A stretch of DNA of 33,126 bases from a virus. Positions 1-6,186 of this stretch are shown here, in pieces. The notes beneath the pieces were generated by a model. That model was not told the DNA's origin. It searched no databases and worked only from the letters and a program-made list of their open reading frames with translations. Each line of letters opens with the position of its first letter. Positions within the stretch are counted from its first letter, which is position 1. The translations under genes and the position numbers were made by a program. The stretch spans positions 1 to 33,126 of the IMG/VR virus record IMGVR_UViG_3300023109_003596; one strand, written 5' to 3'.

Positions 1-107
1 CCATGAAGAAGATAGTCATTCCTTTCCTCCATAAGGTGGGCGCCTATATGTATAATGCCCTTTGGAGTACCATACTTGGATACTATATCTTTAAACTTAA
101 TTAACAT
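1..107 (-). CDS. N-terminus of probable FkbM-type methyltransferase (cut by window edge)
   Basis: On the minus strand an ATG at 107-105 opens a frame that runs without a stop to base 1, giving 35 codons. The visible segment GIIHIGAHLMEERNDYL resembles the SAM-binding beginning of FkbM-family methyltransferases, which typically read 'GvIHIGAH.gEE...Y'. Family members often O-methylate sugars or other small substrates in polysaccharide gene clusters. The ATG overlaps the TAA of the upstream GT2 gene by one base (TAATG), so it is probably translationally coupled and the last visible gene of the glycan cluster. The catalytic body lies outside the window, so the family call rests on this short motif and on context. 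Confidence 0.62.
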   Translation of the reverse strand, partial: MLIKFKDIVSKYGTPKGIIHIGAHLMEERNDYLLH

Positions 108-757
108 TATAAGATTTTACTGAGGTCGTGCTTCTTAGTATTAAAGTTGCTTTCTGAATGGACCCTATGAAAAACGAGACTGCTTGGTATATTATGAAAA
201 AGGTAACCTTTTTTCAATAGCTTTATCCAGAAGTCAAAATCCTCTATCCCATCTAAGGACTCATCCCAGCCTCCGATTTCAAGTGCATGTTGTTTTTTAA
301 ATACAGAACTGGAGTTTGCTATTTGGTTGTCACCAAGAAGGGATCTGTTTTTTATTTCTTGATGTTGCATAGATAGGTTTGGACCACCGAAGGGCTTGTT
401 CTTTTCGTCTATATAAGTAATGAAAGAACCTATGACATCGAATTTATTAATATGATTTATTTGTTCTCTTAGTTTATTTTTATGCCACAAATCGTCATCA
501 TCCTGAATTGCGCATAAGTCGTAACTAGACTCTTGTATTAATTTATTAAGGGTCTTGGCTTTACCTTTATCCTCTCCATAATTAAATGTTTTAATCCTGG
601 CATCATCAAAGGATGAAACTATATCTCTAGAACTATCTGTTGTTCCGTTAAAGCCTATCAGTAATTCCCATTTAGTAAATGTTTGATTTAATACAGACTG
701 TATACTTGATTGGATATACTTTTCTCCATTGTATGTAGCTAGTAAAATTGAGATCAT
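107..757 (-). CDS. GT2-family glycosyltransferase
   Basis: A 216-aa GT-A fold transferase, expected to move a sugar from a nucleotide-sugar donor in the cytoplasm. The N-terminus MISILLATYNGEKYIQSSI is the usual GT2 nucleotide-binding start. The metal-binding acidic motif is QDDDD (residues 85-89), and the acceptor-side GGWDES...IEDFDFW (about 162-177) holds the usual ED pair. It is short for GT2 because the C-terminal extension is minimal, with no membrane segment. The ATG at 757 is preceded by GAGG with good spacing. It starts 2 nt after the GT6 gene and overlaps the FkbM-like gene by one base, so it belongs to the same operon. Donor and acceptor cannot be read from the sequence. Confidence 0.9.
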   Translation of the reverse strand: MISILLATYNGEKYIQSSIQSVLNQTFTKWELLIGFNGTTDSSRDIVSSFDDARIKTFNYGEDKGKAKTLNKLIQESSYDLCAIQDDDDLWHKNKLREQINHINKFDVIGSFITYIDEKNKPFGGPNLSMQHQEIKNRSLLGDNQIANSSSVFKKQHALEIGGWDESLDGIEDFDFWIKLLKKGYLFHNIPSSLVFHRVHSESNFNTKKHDLSKIL

Positions 758-759
758 AA

Positions 760-1452
760 CTAACCTCTAAGCTCTTTGTGGTTTTTGTCGAGAGCTATTA
801 ATCTTGGGTGGAATGGTGGCTTTAAACTTTCTCCATAGCAGTAACCTGGATCTAGAATTTTAGTGGGGGGGTTGTCTATGAGATATCTATTTAGGTGGCT
901 TTCGTCATGCCATACCGCTATTATTTTATTCTCAAGGTCTTCGTTTATGTTAGTTGAAATAGTGTTAGCCATTTCCAGGTATGCTGAAGATGTCCCCCCA
1001 TTAAATCCTCCAGCAAAATACTCCATGTGTTCGCGTTCGTTTACATAAGCTAATGATTTAGTATTTGTTTCTGGAGTACCTCTTCTTCCAAAATATCCTG
1101 GGTGTTGTGTTGCCACAAGATGGCTTAAGATATCGCCACCAACATGATCGCAGAATAGCATATCCGCATCGCAGTAGAATAAGTAATCTAGTCTGGATAA
1201 AATATCTTTATTCTTACTGAAGATGTGGTATCTGCCAAGGGTCATCCAAGGCCATGGCTCGTGTTTAGTTAAGATTAAATTAACTCTTCTTTTTTTATTT
1301 TCTACATTATGGAATGTGTCTGTAAAGATAAAGTACTCTACATCTATAGCTTCTTGATTTAAGAAATATTTATTCGCACTATCTATGAGTGGTTGTATAA
1401 ACTTTTGGTATTTATTAGTAGCAATAATTAATAAACCAACCTTAGCACCCAT
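760..1452 (-). CDS. GT6-family glycosyltransferase (ABO/alpha-1,3-GalT family)
   Basis: A 230-aa protein with the hallmarks of family 6 retaining transferases, which add Gal or GalNAc in alpha-1,3 linkage. The DXD motif is D95-A96-D97 in LFYCDADMLF. The donor-specificity segment reads YFAGGFNGG (145-153), aligning by eye with YYLGGFFGG of human A transferase. The catalytic block is AVWHDESHLNRY (179-190), with E184 at the position of the catalytic glutamate, followed by PTKILDPGYCY as in vertebrate enzymes. It has no transmembrane anchor or stem, as in bacterial members, and is shorter than vertebrate enzymes. It overlaps the GT25 gene by 11 nt. Phage-encoded GT6 is rare; one in a marine cyanophage is recalled from the literature. 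Tripeptide A147-G148-G149, where human A transferase has LGG and B has MGA, hints at GalNAc but is only suggestive. Confidence 0.92.
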   Translation of the reverse strand: MGAKVGLLIIATNKYQKFIQPLIDSANKYFLNQEAIDVEYFIFTDTFHNVENKKRRVNLILTKHEPWPWMTLGRYHIFSKNKDILSRLDYLFYCDADMLFCDHVGGDILSHLVATQHPGYFGRRGTPETNTKSLAYVNEREHMEYFAGGFNGGTSSAYLEMANTISTNINEDLENKIIAVWHDESHLNRYLIDNPPTKILDPGYCYGESLKPPFHPRLIALDKNHKELRG

Positions 1453-2080
1453 AATTAACCACCCTTCCCTCTATGTCGCTATAGTCGTTAGCTTGCACCC
1501 CACACCTTTTAAGTAAGTACCATTTATGATCAAGGGACTGAAACGATTTCCATGTCTGGTCAATCGCGTGCAGGTTTGGGTCTTCTCCATTTTTTAATGC
1601 ATCTATTGATGTTTGTATTTTGGGCACAATCTTTTCACAGAAAGAAAGCTTGATCACATACGCAGATGTAGTTTGAACATTATTAGATTTTAAAACTAAA
1701 CCTGACGAATCAATAGGTTCACCCTTGGTCACATCATTGTAAGATAGTTGGCATATATTGAAATCTGGGTAGCGTTGTATAAAGTAATTCCACCTAGAAA
1801 GTAATTCGCCAGTCTCTATCACTGGTATAAAATCGTCCTCTAGAACAATGATTGTTTTATAGCCTTTTTCTATAGCATCTTTATATATATTTAAGTGAGA
1901 TTGAGCGCAACCCACACTACGCAGGGGTAATGTGGGTTGCTCCGATGTATCTATGGCTGGATATCGAGTAAAAAATCCATCCTTAAAATTGAAAAAAGGT
2001 AGGACCAATTTAAGAGTGTGACGATTCCTATCTTCCCTTTTATCTAGGTTTAAATAATAACAGTGATCAATTTGATTCAT
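1442..2080 (-). CDS. GT25-family glycosyltransferase
   Basis: A 212-aa protein with the LPS-type family 25 signature: YYLNLDKREDR near the N-terminus (8-18), GCAQSHLNIYKDAI (57-70) and the acidic VLEDD motif (79-83). Known members add galactose or glucose to lipooligosaccharide or to collagen-like proteins. The frame could start at a GTG (2101), but the ATG at 2080 puts the family's N-terminal motif at the usual distance from the start and is preferred. It overlaps the upstream GT31-like gene by 14 nt and the downstream GT6 gene by 11 nt, so all three are probably co-translated. Family assignment is secure; substrate is unknown. Confidence 0.88.
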   Translation of the reverse strand: MNQIDHCYYLNLDKREDRNRHTLKLVLPFFNFKDGFFTRYPAIDTSEQPTLPLRSVGCAQSHLNIYKDAIEKGYKTIIVLEDDFIPVIETGELLSRWNYFIQRYPDFNICQLSYNDVTKGEPIDSSGLVLKSNNVQTTSAYVIKLSFCEKIVPKIQTSIDALKNGEDPNLHAIDQTWKSFQSLDHKWYLLKRCGVQANDYSDIEGRVVNYGC

Positions 2081-2741
2081 AATTACAAGCAATGCCCACA
2101 CACATATCTTCGCATCCCCCCATGAGATTTTTACAGTCCTCGAATAAATCTTTCTGTTTAATAACTTTACTCACGTATCCTTTACTTAAACAGTATCCAC
2201 CGCCAGCCCAGTAGTGATCTGGTAGCCCACTTAGAGAGTGGTTTGATATAAATATTTCTGGTAGTACGAATAGTTTTTTAGAGGAAGCCCAGTTCCTGAA
2301 CCCCTCAATTGTACTTCCTATTATGGGTGTGAACCCACCGTAATCTTTAAACATACTTTCATCATAAAAACATTTCTTGAAATTTTCAAAAGAAAATAAA
2401 GGGCTTGTTTGATTGTGTAGGTTCTCTATGATTCTGCAGTCTATTTTAAGTACGAAATCGAAGTCAAATATAGTTGAGCAACAAGATAGCATTTTGAATG
2501 TTTTAATCGATAGGTTGTCGTAAGACTCTTCGGTATTCAGCCTTAAGATTTTGGAGCTTGCATCGTAATGGAAGTCACTTTTATCGGGAGATGGGTCTGC
2601 GTAATAAGAAATTATTGTTATATTATCTTTTGACTCACAATACTTATACCAATCAGATTTCTTTATTTTATCTACTGACCCAATATCTTTCTCGCAAGAA
2701 TTTATGCATATTAATATTTCACTTGTGGATAAAATAGACAT
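2067..2741 (-). CDS. GT31-like (beta-1,3-galactosyltransferase type) transferase
   Basis: A 224-aa protein that follows the family 31 pattern. ESYDNLSIKTFKML (72-85) matches the 'D.Y.NLt.Kt' block. FVLKIDCRI (96-104) sits where the family has 'lKtDDDvf'. YWAGGGYCLSKGYV (about 177-190) matches the 'GggYvlS' block, and GGCEDMCVG (208-216) matches the 'EDvyvG' end. The second and third acidic residues of the metal motif are replaced (D101-C102-R103), so metal handling may differ. The ATG at 2741 is chosen over an upstream GTG (2789) because a strong AGGAGG lies 9 nt before it. It overlaps both neighbours. The fold call is fairly good; activity is uncertain given the altered motif. Confidence 0.72.
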   Translation of the reverse strand: MSILSTSEILICINSCEKDIGSVDKIKKSDWYKYCESKDNITIISYYADPSPDKSDFHYDASSKILRLNTEESYDNLSIKTFKMLSCCSTIFDFDFVLKIDCRIIENLHNQTSPLFSFENFKKCFYDESMFKDYGGFTPIIGSTIEGFRNWASSKKLFVLPEIFISNHSLSGLPDHYWAGGGYCLSKGYVSKVIKQKDLFEDCKNLMGGCEDMCVGIACNYESN

Positions 2742-3471
2742 CGCTTCTGTCCTCCTCATACTCTTTGTATTTACTACACACAGGGTCACCCATTATAAAT
2801 TCCTTGTCAGATAAAACTGACCTAAGTAAATATTGGCATATCCACATATCAGCGTTAAATTCTGGCTCACCCATGCCCTCCCTAACCTCCTTGAATTTAG
2901 AATAAAACATAAGCATATCATCATAACTCCCACCTACTACACCCATATTAATTAAATCCCAATCATGGTAATTTAGCATAAAGTTAAACCTATCATCCCA
3001 ACCAAAGTGATCATGAACCTTAATGTAAGGAAAGGAATCTAGAGGTATGGAATCTTTACAGCAAAAATAAGACATGCTGGGCATTGCAGAGATAAGGGTG
3101 GATGGATCCCTAACAACCTTCACATCTGAACCGTCTGTATGGAAGACCACATCTGGCTTATCTTTTAAATTTAGTAAAAAATCATTAAAGCAAAAAAACC
3201 TCCAGTCATTATTGGAGTAGGGACCAACATCTACTTTTTCGAAGGAAACTTGATCAGAGCTATACTCCTCAACGAATTCATTTGATAATTCGTCGTGAAA
3301 AACCACACCACTAATATCGCTAGAGTGGATTGAGTCATACCACCCTTTGATGTAATTAATATCTTGTTGCATAACCCTACCATCTGGCCCCCTACCCACA
3401 ACTGCGTTATCAGACGGGTCATTAGGGTGAGGTTTTGATGAAAAATAAGAGGTTAGAATTAAAGTTTTCAT
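2719..3471 (-). CDS. Putative GT-A-like glycosyltransferase, family not recognised
   Basis: A 250-aa protein, first gene of the minus-strand glycan cluster. It starts MKTLILTSYF like a Rossmann-type fold and has VVFHTDGSDVKVVRDP (108-123), where a hydrophobic strand leads into an acidic D113-G-S-D116 motif, as in GT-A metal sites. Later come INMGVVGGSYDD (174-185) and NADMWICQYLL (206-216), resembling the 'N.G...' and 'D......' acceptor segments of small phage transferases. I cannot place it in a numbered GT family; function rests on these motifs and on four transferase neighbours. No Shine-Dalgarno is visible before the ATG. It overlaps the GT31-like gene by 23 nt. Confidence 0.55.
   Translation of the reverse strand: MKTLILTSYFSSKPHPNDPSDNAVVGRGPDGRVMQQDINYIKGWYDSIHSSDISGVVFHDELSNEFVEEYSSDQVSFEKVDVGPYSNNDWRFFCFNDFLLNLKDKPDVVFHTDGSDVKVVRDPSTLISAMPSMSYFCCKDSIPLDSFPYIKVHDHFGWDDRFNFMLNYHDWDLINMGVVGGSYDDMLMFYSKFKEVREGMGEPEFNADMWICQYLLRSVLSDKEFIMGDPVCSKYKEYEEDRSDVYFIHK
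2751..2756 (-). promoter_or_regulatory. Strong Shine-Dalgarno for the GT31-like gene
   Basis: The minus strand reads AGGAGG here, 9 nt before the ATG at 2741 and inside the end of the preceding gene. It decides the start of the GT31-like gene and is the clearest ribosome binding site in the cluster; many other genes in the window have weak or no Shine-Dalgarno. Confidence 0.8.
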
Positions 3472-3478
3472 TTTTTAC

Positions 3479-3507
3479 TTGACGTTTTGCTAAATTATTG
3501 TTATAAT
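3479..3507 (+). promoter_or_regulatory. Near-consensus sigma70 promoter P1
   Basis: TTGACG at 3479-3484 and TATAAT at 3502-3507 are separated by exactly 17 nt: five of six and six of six matches to the housekeeping sigma70 consensus. Transcription should start near 3514 and run into the sigma-like gene at 3632 after a leader of about 118 nt. The promoter lies at the head of the plus-strand operon, in the only sizeable intergenic region, so it probably drives early genes using host RNA polymerase. Confidence 0.8.
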
Positions 3508-3511
3508 AGTT

Positions 3512-3533
3512 TTTCCAAAACTGGTTTTGGAAA
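3512..3533. promoter_or_regulatory. Perfect 10+10 bp palindrome at predicted P1 start site (candidate operator)
   Basis: TTTCCAAAAC, then TG, then GTTTTGGAAA, a perfect inverted repeat with a 2-nt centre. It begins 4 nt after the -10 box and covers the predicted start of P1, and it also lies upstream of the divergent glycan operon. The tiny loop, AT-rich stem and lack of a T-run make a terminator unlikely; a dimeric repressor site is the best reading. No cognate repressor is visible in the window. Confidence 0.6.
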
Positions 3534-3581
3534 TATAAATCGTTAATCTCAGATATATTTCTAACGTTAACCTTAAATATA

Positions 3582-3614
3582 ATGTTGACATAACTATAGA
3601 TTATATGTTAACAT
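3582..3614 (+). promoter_or_regulatory. Second promoter-like segment with paired ATGTTRACAT boxes
   Basis: Two 10-mers, ATGTTGACAT (3582-3591) and the perfectly palindromic ATGTTAACAT (3605-3614), lie 23 nt apart start to start. The first contains a consensus -35 (TTGACA, 3585-3590). The second overlaps weak -10 candidates: TTAACA at 17-nt spacing or TAACAT at 18-nt spacing. If used, transcription would start near 3620, only about 12 nt before the sigma-like gene, giving an almost leaderless mRNA, consistent with its lack of a Shine-Dalgarno. The repeats may instead be a paired operator. Confidence 0.4.
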
Positions 3615-3631
3615 AGTCATTTTTCAAATAT

Positions 3632-4201
3632 ATGGAGCAAAAAGATGATCAAGAGTTAGTATCCAACCTTAAAGTTGGAAGAGATGTGAATGAAAGTTTA
3701 TCTCATTTAGTCGAAAAGCATAGTGGTATATTCATAAACATGGTAAACCAGTACATGAATAAGCAGTGTAGGTCTGAATTCATAAACGATAAGGAATACT
3801 ATATTTATCAAGCTGCACTAAAGTATGATTCAAGTAGGAATACTAAATTCTCAACATACCTGGGTAGTGAAACGAAGTGGATGTGCCTAAACACATACAA
3901 CCGCTCGAAGAAAAAACATGAGGTTGACATTGATTACATAGAAAACTTAGGAGATAATTCCCAGCATTACCATCAAATAATTAAAAGAGACACCCAGAAT
4001 AAAATCCTAGAGCTAGCTAACAGCAATCCAGATAAAAGAGTTCATAAAATCTTTCAATTAAGATACAGTGGAGGCAATAAGAATAAAGTTATGCCATGGA
4101 GCCAGGTTTGCTCAAAAATAGGCCTAAGTGTGCAAGGCTGTATTAATGTACACGATCAAGCTTTAACAAAAATAAAACAAGAACTGAAAGGCGAAATATA
4201 A
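3632..4201 (+). CDS. Sigma-70-family-like transcription factor
   Basis: A 189-aa protein, first in the plus-strand operon. Residues about 22-95 resemble sigma region 2, ending in YDSSRNTKFSTYLGSETKW and a basic patch (NRSKKKH), the usual core-binding and -10-recognition part. Residues about 137-186, with QLRYSGGNKNKVMPWSQVC followed by KIGLSVQGC, resemble a region 4 helix-turn-helix. It is about the length of T4 gp55 but appears to keep a region-4-like end. It probably redirects host RNA polymerase to phage promoters. The ATG lies 3 nt past a run of A/T with no Shine-Dalgarno; it is the first start in frame after P1. Confident for sigma-like; target promoters are unknown. Confidence 0.72.
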   Translation: MEQKDDQELVSNLKVGRDVNESLSHLVEKHSGIFINMVNQYMNKQCRSEFINDKEYYIYQAALKYDSSRNTKFSTYLGSETKWMCLNTYNRSKKKHEVDIDYIENLGDNSQHYHQIIKRDTQNKILELANSNPDKRVHKIFQLRYSGGNKNKVMPWSQVCSKIGLSVQGCINVHDQALTKIKQELKGEI

Positions 4202-4203
4202 TT

Positions 4204-4611
4204 ATGATAAATAAATTCATCGGTATAGGGCATTTATGCCAAGACCCCAAGATTCAAAACTTGGGAGATAAAAAGAAAGCATCATTTAGTGTCGGTATCA
4301 ATAACACTAAAGACGATGTACTTTTCTTGAATGTAGAGTGCTGGAACAAGGTTGCGGAGAACTGTAAAAACTTCCTCTCCAAAGGGTCCTGCATATACTT
4401 AGAGGGTAAGGTTAAAACTAGCAAATGGACAGATAAAGAGGGTAACAATAGAACAAATTTCTATATTGCCGCCGACATAGTCAGATTCCTCCCCAACTCT
4501 AAAAGAGATACCCCCGCACCCAAGATGCATAGTATCGAAAAAAAGGTTGAAAAACCCTCACCCAAAAGTAATATCCCTGATATAGTAACAGAAGACGAAA
4601 TGCCTTTTTAA
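4204..4611 (+). CDS. ssb: Single-stranded DNA-binding protein
   Basis: A 135-aa bacterial-type SSB. The OB fold spans about residues 1-97, with the family's opening (NKFIGIGHLCQDPKIQ), FLNVECWNKVAENC, and GSCIYLEGKVKTSKWTDKEG followed by a hydrophobic strand. A proline/lysine-rich linker leads to the acidic C-terminal tip EDEMPF, equivalent to the DDIPF tip that recruits replication and repair partners. It would coat ssDNA during phage replication and recombination. It follows the sigma-like gene after 2 nt and precedes a GT-B gene by 3 nt, so it lies in the same operon. The intact tip suggests it can engage host or phage replication proteins. Confidence 0.95.
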   Translation: MINKFIGIGHLCQDPKIQNLGDKKKASFSVGINNTKDDVLFLNVECWNKVAENCKNFLSKGSCIYLEGKVKTSKWTDKEGNNRTNFYIAADIVRFLPNSKRDTPAPKMHSIEKKVEKPSPKSNIPDIVTEDEMPF

Positions 4612-4614
4612 TAT

Positions 4615-5694
4615 ATGAAAAATTTAATATTCTCAGCACCTATCAATTCTTTAAGTTTCGGAAATGTCTCTTATAATTTCTTAAGAGAATTTTATAAGCT
4701 CGGAGTTAATTTAAATTTCTTCCCCATAGGTAAGGATTTAGATTTCTCTGCGTTTGATAACACTGACGAAGATTTCAAGCAGTGGATAGTTGATGCCTAC
4801 AACTCTAGGTTAAAGAAAGTTTCTAGAGAAATTCCTTTTTTAAAAATGTGGCACTTGAATGGTTCTGAATCTGGTATAGGGGATAGAAGGCACTTGTATA
4901 CATTCCACGAAACAGATGAGGCAACCGACGAAGAAAAATCCATATGCTCAGTTCAAACGAAGACTATTTTTTCCAGCAGTTTTTCTAGAGATATTTTCTC
5001 ACAAGAATGCGACAACTGTCACTTTGCCCCAATTGGGTTCGATGAGGATTTCCACGAAACAAATAAAAAATATTTAAGCGGCAAAACTCACTTCGGGTTA
5101 ATGGGTAAATGGGAGAAAAGGAAACATACAGCAAAAATAATCTCATTATGGGCGGACAAATATGGAGACAATAAAGATTACCAACTAACCTGCTGTGTAG
5201 GTAACCCATTCCTTCAAGACGATCAATTCAAGGAAGCTATTCAGTCCGCGCTTAAAGGTAAGAAATATAAAAATATTAACTTTTTACCAAGATTAAAGAC
5301 GAACTCAGAAGTTAATGAATTTCTGAACTCTATCGATATAGACCTGAGTGGTCTCAGCGGGGCGGAAGGCTGGAATCTCCCATCATTCAATGCGTCTTGT
5401 TTGGGTAAGTGGAGTATAGTTTTAAACTCTACAGCTCATAAAGACTGGGCCACGAAAGATAATTGCGTTTTGGTGGAACCTATAGGTCAAGAGCCTTGCT
5501 ACGATGAGGTGTTCTTCAAGGAAGGTAACGCCTTCAACCAAGGATCTATCAATGCATTTTCTGATGAATTATTTTACAAAGCTATCGATTCAGCTCTATC
5601 CAAAAATGGTACCTACAACAAAAATGGGTCATCATTAAAGGAAAAATTTAATTACACTAAAACCGTTAACACTATTATAGACATTATATCATGA
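4615..5694 (+). CDS. GT-B glycosyltransferase (GT4-like)
   Basis: A 359-aa GT-B type protein. The N-terminal half begins NLIFSAPINSLSFGNVSYNF, the glycine-containing first loop common in GT4. The C-terminal half holds HFGLMGKWEKRKHT (159-172) and SGAEGWNLPSFNASCLG (248-264), which aligns with the 'EGfGlp..EA...G' donor-binding motif. The first glutamate is present (E251) but the second is replaced by N259, so donor binding may differ from the classical E-x7-E enzymes. It sits between SSB and small hypothetical genes and overlaps the next gene by ATGA. Substrate unknown; a host- or virion-glycan role fits the other transferases here. Confidence 0.8.
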   Translation: MKNLIFSAPINSLSFGNVSYNFLREFYKLGVNLNFFPIGKDLDFSAFDNTDEDFKQWIVDAYNSRLKKVSREIPFLKMWHLNGSESGIGDRRHLYTFHETDEATDEEKSICSVQTKTIFSSSFSRDIFSQECDNCHFAPIGFDEDFHETNKKYLSGKTHFGLMGKWEKRKHTAKIISLWADKYGDNKDYQLTCCVGNPFLQDDQFKEAIQSALKGKKYKNINFLPRLKTNSEVNEFLNSIDIDLSGLSGAEGWNLPSFNASCLGKWSIVLNSTAHKDWATKDNCVLVEPIGQEPCYDEVFFKEGNAFNQGSINAFSDELFYKAIDSALSKNGTYNKNGSSLKEKFNYTKTVNTIIDIIS

Positions 5695-5897
5695 AACAAA
5701 TAGGCAATATTAAAATTGAAAATAAAGAAATTCTGTTATGTTGTGGGAGGGGTAGATGTCCCTCTATCTCAAGAGATAAATCTTCTAGCGAAAAAGAAAT
5801 GTTCTTACTTAAAGATGACTTTGGTGGTTTCGTGAAACTTGACAGGGAACAACTAAACGCAATCAAAGAAGCGTTTAATAACTTAGATGCTATTTAA
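5691..5897 (+). CDS. Small hypothetical protein with a CC/C cysteine cluster
   Basis: A 68-aa protein I do not recognise. It has a short N-terminal segment with a cysteine-rich turn, LLCCGRGRCPSI (16-27), then an acidic and basic region and an amphipathic C-terminal helix (LDREQLNAIKEAFNNL). No membrane segment or signal peptide is visible. Three clustered cysteines are too few for a classic zinc ribbon but could bind metal in a dimer. It overlaps the upstream GT-B gene by ATGA and the following gene by 11 nt, which supports its being real. Function is unknown. Confidence 0.6.
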   Translation: MKQIGNIKIENKEILLCCGRGRCPSISRDKSSSEKEMFLLKDDFGGFVKLDREQLNAIKEAFNNLDAI

Positions 5898-6186
5898 TCT
5901 TACAGCTTGCCTAGGGTTAGTGTGGATCCTAAAGTATGGAACCATATTGAACACTCCAAGAAACTTTCTATCATCCAAGAGTAAAACCTTAAAAGAATTA
6001 CTTAGTTGTAGCTTATGCTTAGGTTTTTGGGTTGGTGTTTTGTTTGGTTACTTAGAGTATCATTTAAATGGAATGAACCCACTATATGTCTTGTACCTAG
6101 CTTTTTCTTCTGCTGCAGTATGCTGGTTTTTCGACATCCTATTTGAGTTAATAACCCTATCTTGCGATAAAATAGACCCTAAATAA
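5887..6186 (+). CDS. Small membrane protein with SCSLCLGFW motif (DUF1360-like)
   Basis: A 99-aa protein with three likely membrane segments: about residues 2-17, 45-60 and 67-92. Between the first two lies LLSCSLCLGFWVGVLFG, a CxxC followed by GFW, the pattern I associate with DUF1360-like phage and Bacillus membrane proteins. Family function is not known to me. It starts inside the preceding small gene and its TAA overlaps the next ATG (TAATG), so it is tightly coupled to its neighbours. It might act at the host inner membrane; that is inference from topology only. Confidence 0.6.
   Translation: MLFNLTACLGLVWILKYGTILNTPRNFLSSKSKTLKELLSCSLCLGFWVGVLFGYLEYHLNGMNPLYVLYLAFSSAAVCWFFDILFELITLSCDKIDPK

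Noticed and set aside
863-1048. Plus-strand 61-codon frame opposite the GT6 gene
   Set aside because: It is fully antisense to conserved GT6 catalytic sequence.
2081-2101. Upstream GTG start for the GT25 gene
   Set aside because: The extra residues precede the family N-terminus and the ATG at 2080 gives a natural start.
2742-2789. Upstream GTG start for the GT31-like gene
   Set aside because: The ATG at 2741 has a strong AGGAGG at ideal spacing, and the extra 16 residues do not resemble the family.
3512-3533. Palindrome as an intrinsic terminator
   Set aside because: The loop is 2-4 nt, the stem is mostly A-T, and no T-run follows on either strand; it also sits just after a promoter.
3534-3540. 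TATAAAT resembling a T4-type late promoter
   Set aside because: It is a seven-base AT-rich match in an AT-rich intergenic region, with no second copy examined before late genes and no known target site for the sigma-like factor.
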